Origin: a virus
Strand: one strand, 5' to 3'
DNA: 33,884 nt
IMG/VR virus record: IMGVR_UViG_3300031669_000134
Location: 1-33,884 of that record
In this document: piece by piece, positions 1 to 8,600 of the stretch
How the letters are laid out: every line of letters begins with the position of its first letter
How positions within the stretch are numbered: the stretch's first letter is position 1
Made by a program: the position numbers and the translations under genes
Notes under the pieces: generated by a model
What the model was told of the DNA's origin: nothing
The model's input: the letters and a program-made list of their open reading frames with translations, nothing else
The model's database searches: none

Positions 1-323
1 TCTCGAAGGTCACCAAGTTGCACCCACTCTCCTTGCGCAAGCACCTCATCTCGACGACTCTGCGTAATTGCGTCGATTCCATTGCGGAGATGCCGATTCG
101 TCCATACTGGATGAATGGTTGTTCCCTCAAGCTCGAATCCGAGTCTCGTTCTTATCCGGCGTGTCGGTCGAACGCCATTGTGAACGATCTGCGACGTCAC
201 ATCCGTCCCAGTTCTCGTTGCAACCCGGCACTCAAGCGGCGATACTGACTCACACGTAGGAAGAAGGGACGATATCTCGACAAGCCCTCGGTCAGTCGGG
301 ATCAGTGTATCGTGACGTACACA
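1..323 (-). mobile_element. Intein in DNA polymerase (N-terminal part only)
   Basis: Begins at Cys338 of the polymerase precursor (codon at 321-323). The first residues CVRHDTLIPTDRGLVEI form splicing block A. Block B follows about 68 residues later as GTTIHPVW, with the expected Thr-x-x-His pattern (His71 of the intein). Then comes EWVQLGDLR, the usual strand before the end of the N-terminal Hint half. The frame is continuous with the polymerase, so this is an intein and not an intron. The expected +1 extein residue is Thr, the first residue of TGRLSS, but it is outside the window, as is any endonuclease domain. Confidence 0.85.
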
Positions 324-1334
324 CACTGTTCCGGTCTGACGGTAGCTACTCCTGACACGCCCGTCTTTCGACGCCAAGGCACGCTCCTGTAGCGGCGTCG
401 CATACGTCGAGAGTAGCTTCTTAGATTTACGATATGCCGTAAGCTTCTCGAAGATTGGATGATCATTCTTGTAACGCCGAAGTGTGCGCTTGTCAGTTGA
501 CCACTGTTTCGATTTGACTTTCCACTCGTGCCCACGCTTCACCGGAATCTTAAGCACGCTCATTTGACCGAATAGAAGTGTCGCCAGCTGTTTCGATGAT
601 CCCGGATTGAACTTTGGATTTCCAGACATCGCCTGAAGCTCTAGGAGAACCTCATCATTCTGAACTATGAGATCCTTTTCGATCTTCTTAAGCTGTTCAA
701 CATCAATCGTGCATCCATTGAGTTCCATCTCCGAGAGGACTCGAAGAACTGGCATGCAGATACGTTCGAAGACCTTCGTGAGACCCTCCTCTTGAAGCTT
801 CGGCCACACGTGGTCATGCCAGATGACGTAGGTATACTTTGCGTCATCACGAGCATACGCCAATGCCTGTTCGTCGACGATTCCTTCGAGCAATCGAGTA
901 TCTTCGAATTCTGACATATCGACGCCAAGCACGATCTTCGCCTGCTTCTTTAGACCTATCATCTTCGTCTTCGCGAGCATCTCATCCAACAACCAGACGC
1001 CGACCATCCCATCGGCATCTCGCGTCTTGAGATCGAATCCCCGATAAATGAGATGTTTGTCGTCAAACCCGCCATTCCATGAAATGGCGAGCTTCTGAGG
1101 ATTACTGAACACATGCTGAATCCGCGTGAACATCTCTGGGTCTTGCCAACGAAGATGGGGCACAGGCCCCGCGAATGGGATAGCCCATGCCCCGTCTTCC
1201 GTTGCTAATGACAAGACCAAGAGGTCAGTGGTCAGCGGATCGAGACCCGTAGTTTCAATGTCGAATGCAAATGACTCGTGTCTATCAATGCTTCCGATAG
1301 CCTCGTCAAATAACGCAATGACAGAATCAGACAT
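1..1334 (-). CDS. Family A DNA polymerase (PolA-like), intein-interrupted, 3' end outside window
   Basis: Replicative DNA polymerase of the Pol I family, read from ATG at 1334 and still open at the left edge (444 codons visible). Near residues 23-28 is FDIETTG, the Exo I motif of a DnaQ-like 3'-5' exonuclease; NGGFDDKH is the Exo II region and YARDDAKYTY the Exo III region. The polymerase part begins with a fingers/palm lead-in ending SSYRQTGTV, where Pol I family members continue TGRLSS. Here the frame instead continues with Cys338 and an intein, so the C-terminal polymerase domain lies beyond the window. The start is preceded by a purine-rich AGGTGCGGA. It is the last visible gene of the replication cluster, 46 bases after the SSB gene. 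The exonuclease assignment is firm from motifs; family A rather than another family rests on the QTGTV/TGRLSS context. Confidence 0.88.
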   Translation of the reverse strand, partial: MSDSVIALFDEAIGSIDRHESFAFDIETTGLDPLTTDLLVLSLATEDGAWAIPFAGPVPHLRWQDPEMFTRIQHVFSNPQKLAISWNGGFDDKHLIYRGFDLKTRDADGMVGVWLLDEMLAKTKMIGLKKQAKIVLGVDMSEFEDTRLLEGIVDEQALAYARDDAKYTYVIWHDHVWPKLQEEGLTKVFERICMPVLRVLSEMELNGCTIDVEQLKKIEKDLIVQNDEVLLELQAMSGNPKFNPGSSKQLATLLFGQMSVLKIPVKRGHEWKVKSKQWSTDKRTLRRYKNDHPIFEKLTAYRKSKKLLSTYATPLQERALASKDGRVRSSYRQTGTVCVRHDTLIPTDRGLVEISSLLPTCESVSPLECRVATRTGTDVTSQIVHNGVRPTRRIRTRLGFELEGTTIHPVWTNRHLRNGIDAITQSRRDEVLAQGEWVQLGDLR

Positions 1335-1380
1335 TCCGCACCTGCCTCTCGGGTGAAATTATCGTCCCGGGCAGCGTTGG

Positions 1381-3342
1381 TTAGAATTCGATGGCGTCGG
1401 CGGCAGTCTCGCCATCCGATGCGCCATCGGTTCCACCAACATCGCTCGCCGATGAACTGACCGTCGATTTTCCTCCGAACGCGTCGGGTTTCGCGGCAAC
1501 GCCGCTCTTCTTGTCGCGAGGTGGTTGAACGCGGCCGGACCTGAGGAGCTTGTCGAGATCTGCTTTCGACTTCGGCTCGAACAGCTTCATGTAGTCGTAT
1601 GGATCGACGGTGAGTGGTTCCTGTCCCTGCTGCGGAGCAGGAAGCAGCCCCTCGGCTTCTTCTCGACTGAGCGTACGGATGAATTCGAGATCATCGCCAG
1701 TAACGACGCTACGCTCGCCACTTCGTGATACGTGGAACATTCCGTACTGGAACTGGCCATCGGCGATTCGACCGTCCTTCTTGTACTGACCTTGCTTCAT
1801 TCGAATGCGCTCGATTGCGTCGATCTTTGCGGCGAAGAGCCGCTTCGACCAGTGCGCAACGCCATCCTGATCCTGCCACTCGGCGAGAACCGTGTACATG
1901 CCGATGTAGTACTTGTAGTGTCCGTTAGAACAGATTGGACACGGGGGATCGATCTTGGCTAGACAGGTGAACCAGTTCTTCCAGTCACCGTCTATGGTCA
2001 GATTGTGCTCGTTGAAGCAGTTGTGCACGGCAATCCCATTGACCGTGTAGAAGTGTTCGCCATCGACGCCGAGATTGTATACGTCGGTGTCGACAACGTC
2101 GTAACTCTCTACCGAGAGGACCGGAACTGCCAGCATTCCATCAAGGAAAAACCCGTCGGTGAACTTCGAATTCATCGACCAGCTGATCCAGTACGACTCC
2201 TGCCGAGAGACACCATTGGAATCAATGCTCGCCGGGCGCACAGAGAAACTCGGCTTCTTCCCCAGCGCAATTGCAAGAGCCCTGACTTGATACGCCAACG
2301 TCTTCGAGACCGTCGCCGCCATCATGCGGCTTGTGCGATCCCGTCGGCCCTCGTAGTGATTCCCGTCTCCGGCCAAGTAGCCATCCAGTGCCGCAGCCTG
2401 AATTGGCCTCGGAGCTTCCATGACCCACTGCGGGAACCGCTTGTTGTTTGCGTGCTTTCCGCACTCATTCTCGAACCACTTGCCAACTTCCGTTGCGTAG
2501 AAGCAAACTTGGCGCTCCTGACTCGTCGGGTGGTCGACAATGTGGGCATCGAGACCAAAGATCGACTCCATCAGCTCGGAGATCGCCTCCTGGATATCGG
2601 TCTCCTCGCGATGCAGGGAGAACGTGGGGCCGTGATGATGGCAACCCTCTGCCACGTACATGCCGACAAGCCATGCCAGCTCTTCCGTGACCTTAGAGCT
2701 GTGGCTAACAACGTCCCGACCCATTCCAGCGGGATGTTCGATCGTCGCGGGAGCGGGACAGTTGTGTGCTCCCGGCATCAGAAGGAAATCGCCCTCAACA
2801 AGATCGCCGAGACGCTTTTCGACGACCGAATACTCGCGAGACGCCTTGCTGCAGGATACCTTGCACGACGGCGCGCAGTATTTCCTATTGCGAGACTTCG
2901 GAGACGTGTGGATGCAAGCCGACACTTCGACGACAGGAACGCGATGATCGGCAGTTCCTACAATCGGCTCCGAGCTTTTTGCTACCCGCGCCGACACCAT
3001 TCGCCCGTCGTACTTTCGGTGATGCAGCTGCGAGACCGTACCCCAAGTCCCGTCTTTCCGCATCACGCGCTGTCCCGCAATTACACTCTCAATGGAGAGC
3101 GCCCCGGCGTCCGTGAGAACCTGCGCACCTGCCGGGAAACAGAAGGGAACGACTGGCTGCTTGATGACTTCTCCCGAACCGGGGAGTTCGACTGCACGAA
3201 CACGAGTGAAGTCATCGAGGAATACGATTCTCGTGCTCTGTCCGACCTTGAGGAAGAAGCGCCACGGAACATTCCGTTTCTTCTCGCGCTCGATCTTCTC
3301 TCGTTCAACGCCCTGCATACCCGTTTCGAACCATTGTGGCAT
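1381..3342 (-). CDS. Single-stranded DNA-binding protein, gp32-like, intein-containing
   Basis: Precursor of 653 residues; removing a 374-residue intein leaves about 279 residues, close to T4 gp32 (301). The extein has a basic N-terminus (EREKIEREKKRNVPWRFF). Right after the splice junction comes a likely zinc site, with His446, Cys460, Cys468 and Cys471 spaced H-x13-C-x7-C-x2-C. This resembles the H-x12-C-x9-C-x2-C site of gp32. The C-terminus is a low-complexity tail rich in Asp and Gly ending in AIEF, typical of SSBs that recruit partners. Start ATG at 3342 follows AGGGAG with a 7-base spacing. The gene has its own TTGACA promoter (3468-3496), as expected for a protein needed in large amounts. 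The protein should coat ssDNA at the fork. The assignment rests on zinc spacing, acidic tail and context, not on an alignment. Confidence 0.72.
   Translation of the reverse strand: MPQWFETGMQGVEREKIEREKKRNVPWRFFLKVGQSTRIVFLDDFTRVRAVELPGSGEVIKQPVVPFCFPAGAQVLTDAGALSIESVIAGQRVMRKDGTWGTVSQLHHRKYDGRMVSARVAKSSEPIVGTADHRVPVVEVSACIHTSPKSRNRKYCAPSCKVSCSKASREYSVVEKRLGDLVEGDFLLMPGAHNCPAPATIEHPAGMGRDVVSHSSKVTEELAWLVGMYVAEGCHHHGPTFSLHREETDIQEAISELMESIFGLDAHIVDHPTSQERQVCFYATEVGKWFENECGKHANNKRFPQWVMEAPRPIQAAALDGYLAGDGNHYEGRRDRTSRMMAATVSKTLAYQVRALAIALGKKPSFSVRPASIDSNGVSRQESYWISWSMNSKFTDGFFLDGMLAVPVLSVESYDVVDTDVYNLGVDGEHFYTVNGIAVHNCFNEHNLTIDGDWKNWFTCLAKIDPPCPICSNGHYKYYIGMYTVLAEWQDQDGVAHWSKRLFAAKIDAIERIRMKQGQYKKDGRIADGQFQYGMFHVSRSGERSVVTGDDLEFIRTLSREEAEGLLPAPQQGQEPLTVDPYDYMKLFEPKSKADLDKLLRSGRVQPPRDKKSGVAAKPDAFGGKSTVSSSASDVGGTDGASDGETAADAIEF
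2020..3141 (-). mobile_element. Intein in SSB gene, LAGLIDADG type, 374 aa
   Basis: Spans precursor residues 68-441. It starts CFPAGAQVLT (Cys1, block A) and has GTADHRV as block B. Two LAGLIDADG-like helices are seen (LAWLVGMYVAEG and LDGYLAGDG), and it ends NGIAVHN with the conserved His-Asn; Cys442 is the +1 nucleophile. All residues for splicing are present, and both endonuclease motifs keep their acidic residue (E and D), so the element looks active. It also has a Cys/His-rich stretch (IHTS... KYCAPSCKVSCSK) between block B and the endonuclease, which could bind metal. Confidence 0.93.
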
Positions 3343-3430
3343 GATTGATCTCCCTATCCTATGCCCTAAAATTTGCGATGTTGGGAAAGCTAGAGGGGTG
3401 GGGGTGCTCCTTTCTTATTCCCTATGCTAA

Positions 3431-3457
3431 TATCGTATCGCATATCCCTTATCGCAT
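3431..3457 (-). promoter_or_regulatory. Direct repeats overlapping SSB transcription start (operator-like)
   Basis: On the plus strand the octamer TATCGCAT occurs at 3436-3443 and 3450-3457, 14 bases apart, with a further TATCG at 3431-3435. The block lies directly downstream of the -10 element of the SSB promoter, over roughly +4 to +30. That position suits a repressor or an autoregulatory protein site. No function is demonstrated by the sequence. Confidence 0.35.
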
Positions 3458-3467
3458 TTGTCCGCGT

Positions 3468-3496
3468 ATAATGGACTACCCATCCTACGTTGTCAA
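3468..3496 (-). promoter_or_regulatory. Sigma70-like promoter for SSB gene
   Basis: On the minus strand a perfect -35 TTGACA (3491-3496) is followed, after exactly 17 bases, by a -10 CATTAT (3468-3473). It begins four bases after the primase stop codon and would give a leader of about 120 bases before the SSB ATG at 3342. The 157-base gap (3343-3499) is the largest one inside the helicase-polymerase block and has no gene, which supports a regulatory role. Confidence 0.6.
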
Positions 3497-3499
3497 GAT

Positions 3500-5626
3500 C
3501 TAAAGAACGAATTCAGCCGCCGAAATGATGGCGTCCATTTCCTCTTTTGTCTTAATTGATCCGGGGTCTTCTCCTTCGGGACACTTGATCGTGTATTGTG
3601 GCAGCTTCCCACGCATCAATCCAATACACTGTGACGTTCCTTCTCGTCCTGCGTCATTTCCATCGAGGAACCAATATACATCTAGTCCCCAACGCAGTAG
3701 GAGAGACGCGTGTCCAGAGGTAAGCCGAGATCCAAGAAGGGCGACTATGTTTCGATGACCAAACATCCACGGTCGCCACACGTCAGGCATTCCTTCAACA
3801 ACAATCACGCGCTTAAGGGACAGATCGATCTTATGTTCACCATAGAGATACCGACCTTTTGAGAATCCCCAGTACGCGTACCACTTCGGCAGCTGATGCT
3901 TGTAGATCGATCTTCCCATCATACCGACAAGATCACTGTCGAGATTGCGGACCGGAACTACAAGCCGGTGCCGAAGATCGTCGTATCCAAGTTCCCATTC
4001 TTTGCACGTATCTATCGTCAACCCTCGACCATCTGGAATCGGGGCGACGGCGTACCGAGGGACGCGACGTGCAAACGGAGCTAGTTTGCTCTCGTCAAAC
4101 AGGACTTCCTCTTCCGGAGCATCGTCGCTGAACACCGCGTCGAGACGAGCTTGGAGATCTGCGCACTCAAGCTTTTCCGCGAGTTCGACTGCCTCGTCGT
4201 GCTGCCCGCCAGAGAGGTGATTCACCATCTTTGAGAGCGACGTAATCGTTCCTCGGAATCCGCATGCTCCTGACCAGCACATGCAGGCAGAGTCTCCAAT
4301 GGGATCGACCTTGATCGACATGCTCGGATTCTCGTCTCGCCCTTTTGGATGCTGCCACTTCGCGAGGGGGCAATTGTGTACCGCGACTGCTCCAACTGCG
4401 TATGTTTCCCCCACGCCGACCGTAAGATTGAATACGTCGCCAGAAAAATGCTTGACTGCCCTCTCTTTAACTGGATACGCCATCATCCCGCCAATGCGGC
4501 GGCCAGCGCATCGTGAGGGCTTCTTGGCCCACGCTACACACCACGAGTCACTATGATGCACTCCATTACGATCAGTCCTATCCATCTTTCTCGTTAATCG
4601 GCACGGTATCCCAAGTCTCGAAAGCAAAATAATGAGATGCGTGCTTAATCCAACTGAAATAGTCTCGACCGCTGTCCAGCTTCCTGCGCGAACTGATTTA
4701 CCAGCGTACGTATAGCCATCACCCTCAACCAATCCATCAATAAATCCACGTATCACATCATTGCTTCCCTCAATAATGCACGCCGGAACTCGCTTGTTTG
4801 CCGCCCCGGACCCGAGCATGTCCTCGAACCATCGTGCCAACATGGCACTCCCAACGAACAAATTATGACAACTCCCGCGAGGAGTTCCAGCCGTGGTTAG
4901 GCCAAACTTATCCCGAACTAGCCGTCGGCACCGGCTTATCACAGATTCCCCGGTGCCAAAACTGAACAAAAGGGCATTCGGCGTATTTTTATAGTAACTG
5001 ATGCTGCCCTCCGCTGCCCATAGCCCGAATAAGTATGCCAAGTCATAGTCTAGTACGTAGCTAGTCGGAACGGTAAGTCTAGTATGTCTAATTCCTCCGT
5101 GAGGCATCGCAGTTGGCCGATCGTACTTAGCTATATCGATTATTATTTCAGAGCAAGCCGCAGGAGTGTTTGGGACAACCACAAAATCACCGACTGATAT
5201 ATCTCTGATAGGGCGCAATTCTACGTCAACACCACTTAAAATTTCCCCTGCAGCACCCCGACTATTCTTTCCTAGCTTTCGTCGGAACTGGCGTATCTTA
5301 CCGATCGCTGACTGTACTTTGTGACGAGGAACCATGAATGTCGGGTGCTCTGCGGTCGCTGTAACAGCCTGATTTAGTCCCCGTACTTTTAACGTAACCA
5401 CTTGACCAGAATACTCACGAGAATGGACTGCCGTAACTGGCTTAAGCCCGCGATCAAACGTCACGACCCGTGACCCAATGGGCACCTGCTCAATTGCAGT
5501 TATCCCATATTCGGTGAGGATGGGAGTTCCGGCGGGAAAACACGTTGAATAGACGTTCCGACTTCCGGAGTTGTACTCGGATACGTTCAGCTTTCTCAGC
5601 ACACGAATGATGTCAGTTGAGTTCAT
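3500..5626 (-). CDS. DNA primase (zinc ribbon + TOPRIM), intein-containing
   Basis: Precursor of 708 residues; the spliced product would be about 318. Immediately after the N-terminal extein (28 residues, ending NVYST) the zinc ribbon is rebuilt as CPLAKWQHP and later CMCWSGACGF, a CHC2-type primase zinc-binding domain that reads template DNA. The C-terminal half carries a TOPRIM catalytic core: VIVVEGMPDV (about residues 608-617, with the conserved Glu) and FLDGNDAGREG (about 653-663, with the DxD-like acidic pair). The protein should make RNA primers for the fork. Start ATG at 5626 has AAGGAATACG upstream and lies 15 bases after the helicase stop. It sits between helicase and SSB, as expected for a primosome operon. 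The helicase-binding domain of bacterial DnaG is not evident, as in many short phage primases. Confidence 0.9.
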   Translation of the reverse strand: MNSTDIIRVLRKLNVSEYNSGSRNVYSTCFPAGTPILTEYGITAIEQVPIGSRVVTFDRGLKPVTAVHSREYSGQVVTLKVRGLNQAVTATAEHPTFMVPRHKVQSAIGKIRQFRRKLGKNSRGAAGEILSGVDVELRPIRDISVGDFVVVPNTPAACSEIIIDIAKYDRPTAMPHGGIRHTRLTVPTSYVLDYDLAYLFGLWAAEGSISYYKNTPNALLFSFGTGESVISRCRRLVRDKFGLTTAGTPRGSCHNLFVGSAMLARWFEDMLGSGAANKRVPACIIEGSNDVIRGFIDGLVEGDGYTYAGKSVRAGSWTAVETISVGLSTHLIILLSRLGIPCRLTRKMDRTDRNGVHHSDSWCVAWAKKPSRCAGRRIGGMMAYPVKERAVKHFSGDVFNLTVGVGETYAVGAVAVHNCPLAKWQHPKGRDENPSMSIKVDPIGDSACMCWSGACGFRGTITSLSKMVNHLSGGQHDEAVELAEKLECADLQARLDAVFSDDAPEEEVLFDESKLAPFARRVPRYAVAPIPDGRGLTIDTCKEWELGYDDLRHRLVVPVRNLDSDLVGMMGRSIYKHQLPKWYAYWGFSKGRYLYGEHKIDLSLKRVIVVEGMPDVWRPWMFGHRNIVALLGSRLTSGHASLLLRWGLDVYWFLDGNDAGREGTSQCIGLMRGKLPQYTIKCPEGEDPGSIKTKEEMDAIISAAEFVL
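4373..5542 (-). mobile_element. Intein in primase gene, LAGLIDADG type, 390 aa
   Basis: Spans precursor residues 29-418. It begins CFPAGTPILTEYG (block A), has TATAEHPTF (block B), endonuclease helices LAYLFGLWAAEG and FIDGLVEGDG, and ends VGAVAVHN; +1 is Cys419. The +1 cysteine is also the first zinc-ribbon cysteine of the primase. The CFPAG start is shared with the SSB intein, which suggests the two are related. The DNA of its middle part looks more AT-rich, with more rare-looking codons, than its flanks, consistent with acquisition from elsewhere. Confidence 0.93.
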
Positions 5627-5641
5627 CGTATTCCTTATAGC

Positions 5642-8600
5642 TTAGAATTTGAATGTCGATGCCGACGACTTGCCCTTTTTCTGATCTTCCATAAGCTCTT
5701 CAAGCTGGACTTCTTGTACGAAATCGAAGTTCATCTCTTCAAGATCCCATCGAGTGAGCCATGAGTAGTCTTCGCCTTCGCGATGTTCCATGATTGACCA
5801 AAGCATCCGATTTGATGCTCGCAGATCCTTGTCTCGATACATGGCCAGACAAACGTCACAGTTATGTGCGAGAAGACCGTCTACCCAAAACGCATGCTCC
5901 TTAGAGTTAGTGAGAACATCGTACATCGGCTCAATTTTTTCGCTCGGCCTTACCTCAGTGACAGTCGCAATTACGGAGCTTCGTGGTATCGCCCACTTTT
6001 TCCGACGGGGCCTCTGCAGCGCATCCCGCAACAGAAGTTGTTTTCTGCGCCCGATGAACCCTATCTTGTCAGCAAAAGCAGCGATACCCGAGTTGGCAAT
6101 CAGAACTCGATAAGGCTGATGACGGCCAAAACGAGATACCTTAATTGGAAACATGGAACAGTCGATTCCAAGGCTCTGTAAGAGTTGAGTAGATTGACGA
6201 ACAAGATTTGGGGATACCGACGTTAACATTACGTGTCCCGCCTTAGGATCTACGCACCCATCGGTTTCGAATAATCCTCTAAGAAACGCCATCCACACAG
6301 CGGGAGTGCCGCTCAAGACTCCCGACGGAACTTCTTTTTGATGTGCGATTCCTTTTGTAAGCCCGTATACTGAGTACGCATGGCGAGCAAGCTCTCGGCA
6401 TGCCAGCACGGCGGTAAGAGTCTTTCGGTGACGGTGGATCGCCGAGAACTTGACCCCGAACGTCCGTAAAAGAAGCCGATCAAACTCGGCGATAACGTCA
6501 CTATCGTCGACATGCCCACTAAGGGACCACTGCCGTTCATGGGCAACCCAACCGTCGCCGGTCAAAATACCAAGAATAAGCGCAATCGAGTCGTCTATCT
6601 CAAAAGGAAGCTTGATATCTCGCCCATGGACCCTCCGCTCGTCTACCCGCGAAGGAGCCCCATCTGGCTCGCGCATTAAGGGCTTTGCCCTGCAGACAGC
6701 ATCTCCCGGACAAATGTCCTCAACAGCAGCCCACGAGGTGTGGCCATTTTCTAGCACCAGGAATCGGTGATCCTTTGACGCCCGAACAACTTGGCCATTG
6801 TCGAGATGGACTTCGTAGACCCGTTTCTTCCCTGTCATCATGACCCGTGCCGGAACACTGCGTAGGCCGTTCCACACACGAAGCCCCGCCTTCCCCACAA
6901 CTGAATCGAGCCGGGTGATGCCGTCGTCGGTCGATATCAATGAATCTCCGGGTAGACAATTTTGGACGATCTCATACGCATATCCGACTTTTCCCGAGTC
7001 ACCGACGAGCGAGCCTTCCTTGAGACTTCGGTTGAATTGAGTCGTCATCATGACTGGAAGCTTGATGCGATGTGCCATCGGTTGAAGCTCATCTATGACG
7101 GTCGAGACCTTCTCGTACTTGCTCCCCCACTTTCGACCGCTCGGCTCCATCAAATAGACACCATCGATGAGGATGATTCCGGGATTCAGATCTTGAACAA
7201 GGATCTCGATATCTGCGGGACACCGAACGAGTCCATCTCCGGCGATGAAGAACTCTCCCTCCGTCGCCATGCGTTTCATTTCGTCGATGTAGCGCTGAAT
7301 ACCGTCAAATCCAAGAAGACCCGATCTGAAATCTCCGAATGCAAGCGTTGAGTACATGGCATCGAAACGACGGATGATCTTATCCGAAGACATTTCCATC
7401 GTCACAAGTAGTGGGCGAGCACCCTGCCGAACGAGTTCGCGAAGGAAAAGGATCTCTCCCCACGTATTGTGGGCCACAATAAAGTTTGCAACAAAGCAGT
7501 GGGTATCGGCGACGGAAGCGTCGTAGACCTTCCTAACTCCAGCGTCCTTAATGCTGACTATCTCGTCCCAGAAAATATCGTCGGAAATAAGGAGCGACAA
7601 ATCTGATGCGGCCCGCGATTCTCCTGAGACAATCATTGCAGCGGCTACCTTACGCAGGCGATCTCGTGATATTCGGCGTTTGTTGGTTACGAGATAGAGA
7701 TTCGAGCGTCCTCCAAATTCTGCTCGCAGAGCATCCTTCGCGCCCTTCACCTCATCAACATACCGTGTTATCGTGTCAACGATCTTTGCCGTAGAGATTA
7801 CTACATCTTGAGTCGGTTTCTGCGTTCCGGGATGATTGGCAAGAATTCGGCGCTTTCGACCAATCATCTGAATGTTAGCTTTGAAGGAAGCGTAGCATTC
7901 CGACCGAACTCGATACTCCCAATTCTTGAATCCGTTATTCGTCCTTTCGCGAATCCTGCCGACTATCCCAAAGCGCATGAGCAGCCACGATAGCTGCTCC
8001 ACCATCTTCTTGGAAGCGAGGCCAATTGAAATGTCACCCTGACTGCGCTCAATCGTTCCATCGCAACTCCAAATGATCCCAATAAACCGAGCAAGCTGAT
8101 CATCTGGAAGACTGAAGACTGAATTGGGGATAATTTTTTCTGTGGACCTAAGACCAAAGACCCCGTACTTCTCAAGGAGCTTCCTCATCGGAGCCTTTTC
8201 GTGCCCCCGAGGTCTAGTCCTACTGTAGATATACCAATCATAATCACTATTCTTGGCCTTCTCTACTCGACATCCCAAGGATTCAAAGACTCTAGTAGCA
8301 TGACGCACTATCTCTCGATCCCCGTTGCTGAAGTTTGGAGTATGCCCGCTGCTGCAGCCCTCAGCGAGCATATAGGCCAATGCATCCGCCTCGTTCATGT
8401 CCATCTTCCTCGTTTGCCTGGGTCGAGGCATCCTCTTCGCGGATGCAATGTGATCACCGGTGGACAAGGAATCAGCGCGTACCCACCCCGCAGAGGTCAG
8501 AAGCGGGTGCTCTGGTGTGCAGACGATGGATCTTCCTGATCGTAACGTGATCGTCAGGCACTCTTTTGTGCCCGTATCAATCCATGTAGGGGCAGCTGTA

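Noticed and set aside
2005-3348. 447-codon plus-strand open frame
   Set aside because: It lies fully antisense to the SSB precursor and its intein, has arginine-rich, shadow-like composition, and lacks any motif; the minus-strand frame carries all intein blocks.
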